Shown here one piece after another: positions 22,957-34,379 of a stretch of 64,000 nt of DNA (the stretch's first letter is position 1; the number at the start of each line of letters is the position of its first letter). The notes beneath the pieces are model-generated. The model had not been told where the DNA came from. It searched no databases and saw only the letters and a list, made by a program, of their open reading frames with translations. The translations under genes were made by a program, and so were the position numbers. The stretch lies in NCBI GenBank assembly GCA_023014335.1, contig JAECYW010000015.1:744001-808000 (forward strand), given 5' to 3'. This stretch comes from Galerina marginata (taxonomy: Eukaryota; Basidiomycota; Agaricomycetes; Agaricales; Galerinaceae).

Positions 22957-25009
22957 CTACTCTTCATCCGAGGAGCTGGATTCGGTGGACTCGTCGGAAC
23001 TAGCCCCAGGAGCAACCTGAGCGGGCCCAACGGCGTCTTCATCAGCCGCGGCGGCATCAGATTCCTCCCCATCCAACTCCTGAGCCTCGAGGTCGACCAG
23101 GGGATGAGCGGGAGCCTCGTCCTCAGACTCGTCGGAACTGGAGTCCGAACTGCCACTAGACACATGGCCATCCAGATTGAGGATGCCCTGCTGGACCTGT
23201 TCAAGGAGGGTGACGCGGTGAGCCGCGGGCAATAAATCGAGTACTTCGGTAAGGGACATGTTGTTTTTGTAAAAAGGCGCGGTACCGTCTAAAGCATCGA
23301 AAAGGACCTCGGGATCGCGGAGGGCGGTCCAGAGCGCGGCCATGGTAGTAAGATTGTCGGTGATGGCAGGCTGGAGATCGGCCAAGTTCGAGCGACGCAA
23401 CATGGCAAAGATAATGTCGCGCCCAGCGCGCTGGATCTCCCGGATACGAGCGTCATGACCATTGACAAGTCGAAGGAGCACGGCGGGTTGGAGGGTCTCG
23501 CGCTCGCTTTCCTCGATAAGGCATCGCAGGTCTGAAAAGAAGGAGTTAGGGAAGAAAAAGATTAAGAAACAAGCGCTTACTAGCAAGAGATTCTTCCCCA
23601 ATGGAATGGCTAACGTTCCGGCCGCGTTCGCGCTCGACGGAGGCCATTTGGAAGTCGCATTGATACTTGCTGACCGCACAAGCACGGCATTTCTCATTCT
23701 CGCCGCGGTAGGCGCAGACCGACTTGGAACGGTTAAGGTCACGGCAGGTCTGGCAACCATTGTCGGGCTAAAAGAAAGACATAAGACTTAGCGGCACGAA
23801 AAAGAAAAAATATAAGAACTTACCTGCATATTGTCGCGAGCGAGACGCGCGACATCGTCAATGGTTAAAAGCGAGGGGAGTACTTTGTGAGCAGGGAGAG
23901 GGATGCCAGGGTTGTCCTCAATCTCCCGACGAAGATTGGTGCCCCGGCGCTTGCTAGAGTCCTTGATAGGAGGACGAGAGCCGGCCTTCCGCTTCAACGG
24001 ACGCGCGACCACAATGGTCTCCGACGCCTTGTCCTCCCCTTCCGAAGAAGAGGAAGTCAGGATTGCCTTCGACGATGAGGCGCGGGTACTACGAGTCCTC
24101 CGGGAAACCGGAGGACTCTTTCTCCAAATACCTGGGTCGGGGCCCCGCCTCTGAAGAGAGGGTTTAACTATTGTGAAGACAGGATCTAGTTAGTACAAAA
24201 AGGAAGGTATAAGAAAACAGGTTACTTACCGCGGTGGCTGCGGCGGAGCTTAGGAGTGGATCCCTTCGATAACTTAGCTTTTTTGGGGGGACGCGGGTCC
24301 TCGTCCTCGGCCTCTTCGTCGGGTCCCTGCTCTTCCTCCACCGCAGGCGTCTCTCCGGGCGTCTCCATCGGCGTGTCCATAGGCGTGTCCATGGGCGCGG
24401 CAGGGGTCTCGTCCTCGTCACTTTCCTCAGCGTAGGGGATCTTGGTCTTGTTCTTGATGTTCCGCATACCGAGGTTGACATCAAAATCGAGCTGATCGAG
24501 TGGATAGATATCCTCGGGCTAAAAGAGAGTCGAAAAGAGGGGGGAGTACCAAAAGAAAGTCAGAAAATGAGGAAAAGATAGAAGGGAAAAAGGAAATAAC
24601 ATACCTCCGGAGTGTCCGCGGGCAGGAGGGGCCGATAACGTTTGGCCCACAAGTCGCCTGCTGGAGAGCGCTGGACCAAGTCGAGAACTTGATTGCGGAC
24701 GCGGCGAATGTTGTAGGGCTCGACAGGCGCGTCCCGACTGTGGTAATGACGACGTATGAGGACCTAAAGAAAAGTTAAGGTCAGAACATGACAAACAATA
24801 AGGAAAAGAAGGGAGGATTAACTTACACAGTTTTCATACTGTTCCTCGAGGACGGTCGCGGTCAGCTCGAGCGACTCGGCGCTGGGGTAATACCGAAGAA
24901 TATGCAGCAGTCGAATGATGAGGGCGTCCCAGAGGCGCGTCACCGCGGCCAGCACAGTGGGCGGGACCTCGGCGTCGTAACGATAGTCGATGAAGGCGTC
25001 GCTAGGCAT
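22957..25009 (-). CDS. Antisense gene A, 578-residue Cys-cluster acidic protein
   Basis: Six exons: 25009-24827, 24763-24605, 24518-24230, 24167-23824, 23767-23581 and 23531-22957; total 1,737 nt. All five introns are GT-AG (63, 86, 62, 56 and 49 bases; four donors are GTAAGT, GTATGT or GTAAGC) and all phases agree. Residues 145-190 are acidic with PMDT/PMET repeats, followed by a likely nuclear signal PPKKAK (191-196) and a second basic stretch PLKRK (267-271). Residues 330-362 hold a CX2CX9CX8CX2CX6C cluster, similar in layout to a Zn2Cys6 domain but with a longer first loop. The tail is Ser/Asp/Glu rich. It looks like a nuclear, nucleic-acid-binding protein; function unknown. A pyrimidine-rich leader precedes the ATG. 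Confidence 0.75.
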
Positions 25010-25384
25010 AGGGGAGCAGAAGTGTTGTCGACGAGTGAGGGAGAAAAGCGAGAGGGAAGGAAAAGAGAATGGGGACTTTGACGAGAAATTGGGGCGGATT
25101 AAATACCCCAAAGACGACGCGTCACAGTGAGTCAGGGAAAAGTTTAACCTGAGAAGACGCGACACAGGATCGACGCGACCCTGCGAATCATGAATTGCAC
25201 GGGAGCAGAAAATGGGTTGCTGCGAGTCTAATTTCTTCGATTTCGGGTCCAGGCGCGATTTAAGCTCGGGCGTGGAAACATTCGAACCCAGAAGAAGACC
25301 GCGTCTCCCGGACTGGCCAGTAAGAAGGCGCGATTTGCAGAACTGCCAAGACAAAGAGGATGCACGGACCATGACCGAACGCCG

Positions 25385-25421
25385 TTGACTGGAGACAGTC
25401 AACATCTAAGTTGGGGGGAGA
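25385..25421 (+). promoter_or_regulatory. Polypurine tract and hairpin before the right LTR
   Basis: Hairpin TTGACTG-GAGA-CAGTCAA (25385-25402) followed by CATCTAAGTTGGGGGGAGA, directly abutting the LTR start at 25422. Position and composition fit a plus-strand primer. On the minus strand the same block lies about 400 bases upstream of gene A. Confidence 0.7.
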
Positions 25422-25774
25422 TGAAGGGACGGCCTTGAAATTAGCCCTGAAATCTTTGCATTTTGCAAACCCTATACAATTTTTGAACTTAGAATAAGTA
25501 TCTATGCAGTGACTATTTAATAGTCCGAGTAGTCAGATACGCTGTATAGACTAGAGGAAACTACAGTACGCGACGAGATGCCGCAAGCAGGACGGACTTA
25601 TAACTACAGAGTCAAATAAATCTGTACATTAAGGCCGCAGACTCCCGGTATTGTGAACGCGGGCCAGCCTGGACAAGTAAATTGAAAGTGCAGGTCTCTA
25701 GTACAAATAGAAAGGACTACTATCCGAGGTTATGGGGCCCACAATAAGCGCCAATGAAGTTAGCGCGCGCCTCC
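25422..25774 (+). repeat. Right LTR (at least its 5' 353 bp)
   Basis: Near-identical to 10445-10797. Sequence beyond 25774 has no partner in the window because the left copy is truncated there. Confidence 0.65.
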
Positions 25775-26760
25775 GTATTAGGCAATGGACGGAGCTTCTC
25801 CTTCTCAGCATCGCGTCACGGCAATTGCCGCGGCCAGACTGAAGAAGCATCGGGTGACTCGGACATATAAAAATAGACGAAGACCGGTCCGGAACTTGCT
25901 GACATCAGACAATGATGACGACAAACGCGTCCCTAGAGATGCCGCGTCTCGCCAATGTCCTCTAGGATGGATGACTGTGCAAGTTCGCGTCAGCATAAAC
26001 CCTAGCCAGATTAGATACGGACGCGTCCGAGATGACCGAGAACCTCCAAGTTCTCTGGGCATCAGATGGATTAAAAATAGAAGGAATATCAGACGCGGCC
26101 GACAAGCCGAGTCAGGAGCCAACCAATCAGAAAAGCTTACGCGCTCTACTTGAGTCAGCATCTACCAAGGCTGATGTCTGATGAGGTCACACAGATAACG
26201 CGGGGTATTGAAGTCATACAGATTGGCGCGCGGACGCGTCTTAAAGATTGGTCAAGTAGTTTACGCAAATGTATCACATGTATCAGCTCTAATGTACTAT
26301 AAAAGCAGTAGAACTACATAGGTAGAGACAAGCAATTTACTACCCACGAGATTATACTCCAGTCGTTTGCGCGGCACAATAAGAGTCTCTAAAATCGTAA
26401 CTTGACTTTGAGGAATTTCAAAACAATTGATTGTTCGCGTTGATAACGGAATTTCACCTTTGTGATCTGAGTGATAACTATTTGAGAGATTTGAGCAATG
26501 ATCCTATTTCACCTGTCTTTATTGACTTGAACAAGGCTTCAGTGGCCATCTGATTAGCCGCGGTACGAGTACTTTGGTAGTGCGCCGCGTGTCTAAGACC
26601 TGGACTGTAGCAGGGACAACTTCGAGGGTTGTAGACTGTTCTGGACATTGTAGTATCTATCACGTTCACGTTAGTAAAGGGTTTTGGTGGCCCAAGTTTC
26701 GTTAGTACGCGTCCCGAGTGACGTCGAGTTCAGTGTCCAGAGTGACAAGTCCCCATGGTA
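25775..26760 (+). other. Probable rest of the right LTR plus unassigned flank
   Basis: CTATAAAAGCAG at about 26297 looks like a TATA box with a transcription start region downstream, as expected if the LTR is about 1 kb and continues to around 26450. No TSD matching the left flank (ccgc or accgc) was found, so the end is not fixed. The short frames here are not recognised. Confidence 0.35.
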
Positions 26761-26879
26761 GGTAAATCAGCCTAAATATGGAAACAGCACCCTTAAAAAA
26801 TTATGGCATATCCAGATTTGGAATCTCCTTGACATTCCGCATCCAATGATACCCCATTGACCCAGTACTTTTCATTCCC

Positions 26880-27070
26880 CCACTGATTCCCTAGGAATGG
26901 CAGGAATCCCTCTATTCCTGTAGGATTCCCAGTGGAATGGAGGGAATTCCCTTTATTCCTTGGGGAATTCCTTCTATTCCCTTTATTCCTTGGGGAATTC
27001 CTTCTATTCCCTTTATTCCTGTGGATTCCCTATATTCCCTGAGGATTCCCCAAGGAATAGAGGGAATAGT
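26880..27070. repeat. GGAATTCC-type short tandem and inverted repeat
   Basis: Units of TTCCTTGGGGAATTCC and TATTCCCTTTATTCC recur directly and inverted across about 190 bp. A comparable ATTCCG-rich stretch lies at 34380-34560. Confidence 0.6.
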
Positions 27071-28579
27071 ACCAATTGTAGTGTAATACAGGTCATTGAC
27101 TTATGTTTTTCTTACCATTTGCTAACTTCACTGTCAAATTACAATACAACTCCCTTATAGTCTATTATTGATATTAAACATCATATATTACATTACTGTT
27201 ACTGTAGGAGTCTATTTTAATTACTACTTTGATCATATCTACAATAAACGGAGGGGGGTGGGTGCCATACCCAAAACACAGTGGCCCAGCTGCGGGAGTT
27301 CAGCGGCCATTCGCAAAACGAGTCGGCGCGGGGAGTCGGAGGGCGGGCGTGAGTATGGCAGCAGCCGCGGGTGGGTTAAACGAGATGGGGTGAGTTCAAA
27401 GGGATATGAAGGGGCTGGGGAACTTACCGGGCACCTGTAGGCCTATCCCCCACTCCCTAAACCCCGTGGTCCGTCAATCTGTGGAGTCGCGGTGCACCTA
27501 TGGTAGGTGGGATCATGTATGAACCCTAGGTTGTGGCCTAAGTAAAGTGTTACATCCACAAGGGCCACGGGCTAAGGTAGCAAACTGCCTAAGACCATGG
27601 TTTAGGTCTATATAACATGCCGGGGGTGCCGGGGAGGGTGCTGAGCATACTGCTGGGGGCAGGAAATGGTAAACAAATGTAAACAATGCAGGAATGGGGC
27701 TCTGGAACTGTAATTTGGCTCCTGCACGCTGTTGGGGGCGGATTTGGGCGGGGAAAAAACATAATCAGGGTCAAATAATATTTATACACCCGTTTCCGCC
27801 ATTTGCGCGCCTCCAGGGTCGCGGGGATGGATGGATTGGCGCGAATGACTATGGATGACGCAGTCCAAAAATAGATGCGCACATCAACATCCCGGAAAGA
27901 AATTACAAAAATAGATTTGATGCATCATTATTCCGGATTCGTCGTCAGGCACTCGGCACATCAAAAAAATGTAAAAATAGATTTGATGCATCATTGTTCC
28001 GGATTCATTGTCAGGCACTTAAATCTGTGCCTTTATCAATAAGATTAGATGCGGCCTTTCTTATCAGTTAGATTAGATATAGACACTTTCAGATTTGTTT
28101 TATAAATAGAATCGTTGAATTTTTGCGCGCCGCCCCTCCTCCTGTTGGATATTTACTTTATAGATCATATATATATGCAGTATTACTTATACTGAACCTA
28201 ATGATATAGCTTTTGCCCTCTAAATCCGACGCGAAGAGGGTGGATGGCATACAGCTCATCCAGATGAGCTTTCGAACCGCGTTCCGCATTCGGACGAGCG
28301 CGCGAATGCTCCTCCGAAAATGTGCTATAAATAGGTTTCGTTGATTTCCACTCGTTTTCGCCCTCCCCCGTGCACAATATGCCCGTCCCGCCATATTTAA
28401 GTGCAGATATGTAATCTACAGGTAAAGACAAATCTAACAGTACCAATTTTATGTAGAAAACCCTCCAGCAAGCTTACTAATTTCGTCAAATTTCTTAATT
28501 GGCATGCTTTCCTGATAAATTATGCTGTACTCGTTGAATTTTATTCTTTACTACAAAGTGCAATACTCTACATAGATAT

Positions 28580-30070
28580 TCGTACAACGAGGGGGATGAG
28601 GAGGGGTGGTGAAGTGGAAAGGTGGTGGAATGGAGAGGTGGTCAGAGGGGGGGGCAGCGGCAGTGGTTGGTGGGTGAATAGCAGCGGCGGGCAGGGTGAC
28701 GCTCCCCCGCGCGTACATTCACGCGAGCCGCCATGCCGTTCGTCGTCGTCGTCGCTCCTGGGTGATGGTGGAGAGGGGAGCACGGTGACGGTGAGGGTCA
28801 ACGGGCGAGTGGTGGTAGCGGACAGGCTGACGGCCTTGGCTGGTGTTTGACTCGAGCTGCCCTAGTTCCTCTTCCTCGTCCAGAGCCCTGGTGATAAGCG
28901 GGCGACGACTGTTCCTGGCCTGCAGCGGATGTGGCATGGAAGCAGGTACCAGCACCAGCTGGTGCCTCCGTGCGACCGCGAACCTACAGACGACAGCAAC
29001 GACAACGGTGCCGCTGTTCGTGCTGTCGCCGCCTCGCCCATGCTCGTCCGTCTGAGGCACCAGCAACAGCCTGCGAGGCCGTAACCCACCAGCAACCGCA
29101 CATTAGGACTCTGCCGGTGGTGGAAAACCGACATCGCCACCTGTGCTAGTTCTGATGGTGCCAAAACCGACGCCGGCGTCGCACTTGCTGCGGTGCTGGC
29201 AATGCCGACCTTCGTGCCACCACGCTGCATGTGCCGCCGTTCTTGTCCTCACGACAATATCGTCTCCAAGCCATAGCCCACGGGTATCGTGGGCCATGAG
29301 CTAGGATATGATGGAAGAAAAGGCTCGGGTGAGGGCTGGCAAGCTCACGAATGGCATGGCAGAAGGCCCCCGTTTGTGTGCCAGCCTCGGTCCATGGCGC
29401 GGTGTTGGGCGATGGGCAGGGAACCGGTAGGCGGCGGCGGTACGACTCCTCTGGGTGGTGACTTGGAGAGACGTCGGTGGTCGTCAAAGGGAGGGGACAG
29501 TGCAGGCTGGCCTGGCTAGCTGTTGGCGAACAGACAGCGGTGGCGGCTGCGACAGAGGGGGCTCGCGATTCCTCAGAGGAGGTAACGACGCCATCGTCGT
29601 CATTCCTGTAGGGAGATGGTTAAAGCGCGTGGAGATGGAGGGAAAGGAAATCAGCCCGAGTCGCGAGACTCGAGCTGACGCGTACCGGGCGGGTCTCCCT
29701 CTTCTAGGGCCTCCCCTTGTGTTTCCTATCCCCCCTGTAACCTCTTGAGCCAACCCTCAGCTCTCTAGGGCACGCGACGGCGTCGTTTCGGCCTCATTGC
29801 CGGCCCACATCCTTTTTTTGCAGGGACACGGCAGTGGTTGGTGGGTTGTGGAGCGGTAGGGACCCTCCAGATTGTGCCAGTGGTATCCCCGGGCTCGAGG
29901 ATTCACTGCTAGCCCAACCTGGGGAAGAAGGTGGAAAGGGGGAGGGAGGGAGGAGAGAGGAGCGGGTGGAAAATGAGATCAACGATGCTGCAAACATCGT
30001 TGATCAACGGTTCGAGCGGAGTTTTAACTGCCGGACCGTGTCTTCCTCTCCATCTCCTCACTGTCGAGAA
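28580..30070 (-). repeat. GC-rich hairpin module, copy c
   Basis: Minus-strand copy in E3. H2 at 29657-29672 (stem CGAGT with ACTCG, loop CGCGAG), GGGTCTCC near 29690, and a perfect 11-bp H1 at 29977-30005 (GATCAACGATG with CATCGTTGATC, loop CTGCAAA). Also a 14-bp palindrome GCACCAGCTGGTGC near 28950. CGTCGTCGTCG repeats occur near 28741. Frames are open by composition only. Confidence 0.6.
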
Positions 30071-30729
30071 CGTCGCTCGCGTACGCGAATAGGTGTTAAT
30101 AGGAATTACAGTAGATATCAACTGCATTAGATACAATTATAAACTGGATTTAAAGTCAAATAATTAAAATATCTGACGAAAAACTCTCAATGTGTGAGAT
30201 AGATGCCCCAACGAATGGTGTGAGTGGTGATTTCGGGCTGATCAAAGCCCAATAGTCTTGTCTACGTCGTTCTAACGGGTTCGAAGATGAAATATACACG
30301 TCGAATTTAATTTCAAGTCAATTCAATACGATCTAGATACTTTGAAACTGCCCGCGCAGGGGAGAGATCGGGGAAGTTATAGATCTATAGTGGGACTGAG
30401 TATATTCAGTGAAATATCGACATCAGTTCGTGTCAAATCCAAGGTGATGTTATTAGATTGTCGTATAACCATGAAAGGTGCTCAAAAAATGTCTGCATTA
30501 ACTTCTAATAGTTGTCTACTGTGATATAGCGCCTTCGAGTCTACTTAGAATACATTTAATTGACACCAATGAGCGAGAAAGTCGAACGCGAACGTCCGTT
30601 GATCACCACGCGCGGCCGTTGATTTCGATACACCTGCATTGTGGGTCGATATTCGTTAGCGGATAGGCGTAGTAAGTCTAATACAACGCGTAATAAAATA
30701 TTCCGATTGTTAAATTACTTTATACCATT

Positions 30730-32110
30730 CATTGTAACCCGTTCCGAGACGTCTTCGACGACGACGAAGATTCCGAAATTGACCGGGCCGGGAGGCCCAA
30801 CCAATCGCGTCGCGTTCCGAAAGCGGCGTCATTCACATCAACAGCCATCAGGACGGTTGATCTTGCCTCTCAACCACCACCACTTCCCTCTCCTGCTCGC
30901 CCAGCCACTCCTCAAGACCCTCAAAATGCCTGGTAGGTCTTTTTTATTGCTATTATTTACTTTCTAACTAACTTTGCATCCTTTAACCAGGTTTCACGAT
31001 GTGAATGACCGCCAACGAACCAGCTACCGCGTCGTGAGCCCCCCCTCCAACCTGAGGGCTGTGGGCCGACTTCTGGATAGGCGAGATAGGATCCGGGGGA
31101 AAGAAAGACCAGGGGAGACCCAAGCTGTGGGAGACCCGTCGGGTGCGTCGCGAGACGAGTCTACGAACTCGTTTCGCTTCATCGTTTTCCCACCGCCCCC
31201 CTGCTCATCCAACGACCTCAGCCTTGCCACCCACACCCGCCAGGGCCTCGTCGTTACCCCCCGCCGTTACCTGTTAGACCCCACACTCGATGTCGACCCC
31301 CGCCCCCAATCGAAATGAGCAGCAGCAGTGCTGCTTGCCTGCGCGACGACAACGGGCAGGACGCCAGCAGGACGTCAGCAGCAGTGCCCCTGCTGGTGTT
31401 CTGGGATCCGATGATGCGGAGGCAGAGCAGCAGCACGTACTTGTGCTGCTGCTCGGGCTCGTCACTCACCCACCGCCTCCCTTCGACGCGATTCCGCGTG
31501 GAGGCAGGTTTGGCGTGCCACCACACCCACTGTCGCATGCCCCAGCCGACGCCGTTCAAGCTAACGACGAACGAATGGGGTATGAGGGAGCCGTGTGCGA
31601 GGAGCCGTAGCCCTGTGCTACTGCTTTTTGGCTGCGGGTGGTACGGGCTGACGGGCGAGCACCAGCCACCCGCACTACTACCCAGTCGTGCTGGTGCTGG
31701 TTCTCCCGCTCGAGCTGCTGACAGCGAAAGGAGGGGGCGGGACGAACCCCACTGTTCGTCTCGTCATTCTAACCTCCCTTCGACGAGCCCATCTCTACGA
31801 GACCGTCCCAACTTTCCTTTCCCGTCGCCCAAACCTCGCCCATTGTTCAACACCGCCGACACCCTCACATGTGGCAACATACATGGCGTTCGACTCATTT
31901 CCGCCACGAACGACGACGCCGCGGGATGGGTACTTACGGGATCGCGACGGCAGCGGCGGTTGGCTCCTTTACATGGCGCCTCCGCCTGTCGATGAACCAA
32001 CCGTGGGGCATTGCTAGCAGCTCGTAGACGAGCTGGCGGCGACCCATGAGGGCCAGTCCTTTGTCGCCGTCGCTCGCTCTCGAACGAGCGTGACTGTCTC
32101 CTGTTACGTC
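30730..32110 (+). repeat. GC-rich hairpin module, copy d
   Basis: Plus-strand copy in E3 and the fullest set: H1 at 30837-30861 (6-bp stem), pyrimidine tract, an intron-like stretch from about 30930 (CTGGTAGG to TTAACCAG), GGAGACCC pairs at 31113-31135, H2 at 31151-31176 (11-bp stem with one G-T pair, loop CTACGA), H4 at 31425-31454 (12-bp triplet stem GAGCAGCAGCAC, loop GTACTT), and H3 at 31741-31760 (GACGAAC with GTTCGTC). Confidence 0.65.
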
Positions 32111-33302
32111 GTTTTCCCCCTCCCCACCGCTGCTTTAGCCTCTTATGTAGCTGCTACTAGGTATTAAAGTAGTCACGAGTTATCCTGGTACTCACTTATT
32201 GTATGTAGTACATAAATATATATAATATACCTGTTTATTTCACCAAGAATGAGTGGATACGAATTGTTTGGAGATTGATAAGCCTACAGGTGGTATTTTG
32301 CAATAAAAATTATACCGTTGGATTCAGATTTACTTGTATATTCCAGATGTGAACCCAAAAGTGGCGGGACGGCCAAATTGAGCAGGGGGTAAGGCAAAAA
32401 CGGGAGGAAATACACGAAATCTATTTATAGCAGGTTTGCGGATGAGCAGTCGCGGGTTTCGTACGAATGCGGAAGGTGGTTCGAAAGCTCATCTGAATGC
32501 GCTGCGAGCCATCCACCCTCTTCCCGTCGGATTTCGAGCGTAAAACGTGTATCATTAGGTTTACTACGAGTAGGACTGTACATCTACCTAATAAACCAAG
32601 TAAATATCCAACAGGAGGAGGGGCTGCGCGCGGAATTAAACCATTCTATTTATAAAGCCAAGCTGAGAGCGTGTAGGATCTAATCTAATTGATAAGGATG
32701 CGCATATCTAATCTATTGATAAAGAAGTAAATATCTAATCTAAGTGATAAAGAAACAGGCACAGATTTAGGTGCCTGACGACGAATTTGGAATAATGATG
32801 GGTGAAATCTATTTTTACAATTTCTTTGATGGGCTGAGTGCCTGACGACGAATCCGGAATAATGATCCATCAAATCTATTTTTATAATTTCTTTCCGGGA
32901 TGTTGATGTGCGCGTCTATTTTTGGACTGCGTCATCCATAGTCATCCGCGCCAATCCATCCATCCCCGCAACCCTGGAGGCGCGCAAATGGCGGGGACGG
33001 GTGCATAAATATTATTTGACCCTGATTATGTTTTTTCCCCGCCCAAATCCGCCCCCAACAGTGAGCAGGAGCCAAATTACAGTCCCGGAGCCCCATTCCT
33101 GCATTGTTTACATATGTTTACCATTTCCCGCCCCCAGCAGCAGCCCCAGCCCCCTCCCCGGCACCCCCGGCATGTTATATACACCTAAACCATGGTCTTA
33201 GGCAGTTTGCTAACTTAGCCCAGGGCCCTTGTGGACGTATCACTTTACTTAGGCCACATCCTAGGTATCATGTATAATTCTAGCTACCATGGCTGCGCGG
33301 TG

Positions 33303-34330
33303 GGTGTTCGTTCGACGTGGCAAGAGGTGGTATGGGCTACGGGCGGCGCGGAGCTGCAACGTCGACGTTGGGCCCGACGCGGGGATGTGTGGTGCCGGCT
33401 CGAAATGGTGGCGGCTGTGGCTAACGCGTCAACGTGGGGCTTAGGATGGTGGATGGGGTGCTTACCCGTCTATCGAGCTCCACGACGTGGCATTTGCGCC
33501 ACGTTAGCAAGCTGTGGGGTCGTGGAGGCGGGGCCGGCGTTTGTGCGACGTGGCGCGGGCGACGCAGTGGCAGTAGGTGTTGATGTGGCGGTGGTAGGTG
33601 GCGCCGGGGGGTGCTAATGGTGGGGTTGGGCTCAAAAAGCGGCGGCGGGGTCGGGCACCAGGTCGCGTTCACAAAATGGATGCGAACGGATGGGCGGTAG
33701 GTGCTGGGGCTCGGAAATGGGCGCCGTGGGAGTCCCAGCACACGGGTGACGCACATCGTCAGATGTGGTGGGGCATAACGAGGCGGCGGTGGGCTCGGAA
33801 TGGGTCTGGGGGGCGATGCGAGGCCAAACGGGCGGTAGTGGGGGTCGACGTGGCCGCTGTTCATTCAAAATGACGGCGGAGGGGTCGACCTGGGGTCGAC
33901 GTGGCAGTCCTCGCGGCTGCCGTTGGTTCGAAACGGCAGTGAACGGGTCTGAGGTGGATAATGGGGCATTAACAAAGGTGGAGGATGTATGGATGGGATT
34001 GGGGGTGCTTACCGGTACCTTTGGTCCCTTTCCCCCCACTCCGTAAGGCGCTGCGACGTGACCAACGCGCTGTTCGGCCTCTAGGGCCCTTGACATGGCA
34101 TTCTCGACAGGGTGGGGAGGTGTTGGAGTCGTGGTGGCGGGGCCAGCGACGTTCGACGTGGCGGGTAGTGTGATGTGGCGGGGTCGACGTGGCGCCTGCA
34201 AATCGTGAGCGCGCGGGTGGACGTGGAGGCAAAAGGTCGCGGGCTGGGGGGCAGTACCAGACGAGTAGGGAGGGGGGAGAGGGATGGTGGTGGTGGTTGA
34301 TGGGAAGGAGACTGGCACGACGTGACAGAA
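33303..34330. repeat. GC-rich stretch with about ten CGACGTGGC-type motifs
   Basis: CGACGTGGC or one-base variants (CGACGTGAC, GGACGTGG) recur near 33318, 33485, 33549, 33848, 33898, 34055, 34153, 34189, 34216 and 34317, mostly in one orientation and irregularly spaced. The ACGTG core is typical of bZIP and E-box-like sites, but a decayed tandem repeat is equally possible. This is the right flank of E3; 27250-27487 is its left flank. No gene is recognised. Confidence 0.5.
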
Positions 34331-34379
34331 TCAACAAACCACGGGCGGTGGGAATGTTACGTAATCGCTGATGTAACTC

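Larger units (their letters stand above)
10445..25774 (+). mobile_element. Ty3-type LTR element with antisense cargo genes, invaded by copia
   Basis: A 353-bp direct repeat bounds the unit (10445-10797 and 25422-25774). The right copy is preceded by a G-rich polypurine tract, as expected for a 3' LTR of a plus-strand element. Between them are plus-strand RT, RNase H and partial integrase (10823-13669), then a nested copia (13726-18791), then minus-strand spliced genes C, B2, B1 and A. Gag and protease are missing: the left repeat joins directly to pol sequence at 10797/10798, which implies a deletion that also truncated the left LTR. The true LTR may extend beyond 25774. No TSD was found. The copies differ at two positions, both CpG transitions. 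Confidence 0.7.
27495..33295. mobile_element. E3: complete long-TIR element, 5.8 kb, 7-bp TSD
   Basis: Inverted repeats of about 0.95-1 kb (27495-28455 and 32300-33295) enclose GC-rich cargo. Outer ends are CACCTATGGTAG (left) and, read inward from the right, CAGCCATGGTAG. The 7-mer CGCGGTG flanks both sides (27488-27494 and 33296-33302). The GC-rich flanks on the two sides look like one locus split by the insertion. The interior has two hairpin modules in opposite orientation (c and d) and no transposase, so the element is non-autonomous. TIR features in order: GCCGGGGGTGCCGGGGA, TTTGCGCGCCTCCAGGG, tandem AAAATAGATTTGATG repeats, CCTAATGATA, and GCTATAAATAGG near the inner end. Confidence 0.85.

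Noticed and set aside
26478..26669. 63-codon minus-strand frame near the right LTR
   Set aside because: Short, without a recognisable family, and probably inside LTR or flank sequence.
31315..31995. 226-codon frame in hairpin module d, and similar long frames in modules a, c, f and g
   Set aside because: GC-rich sequence yields long frames in several phases; they are not conserved in position, phase or sequence between module copies.
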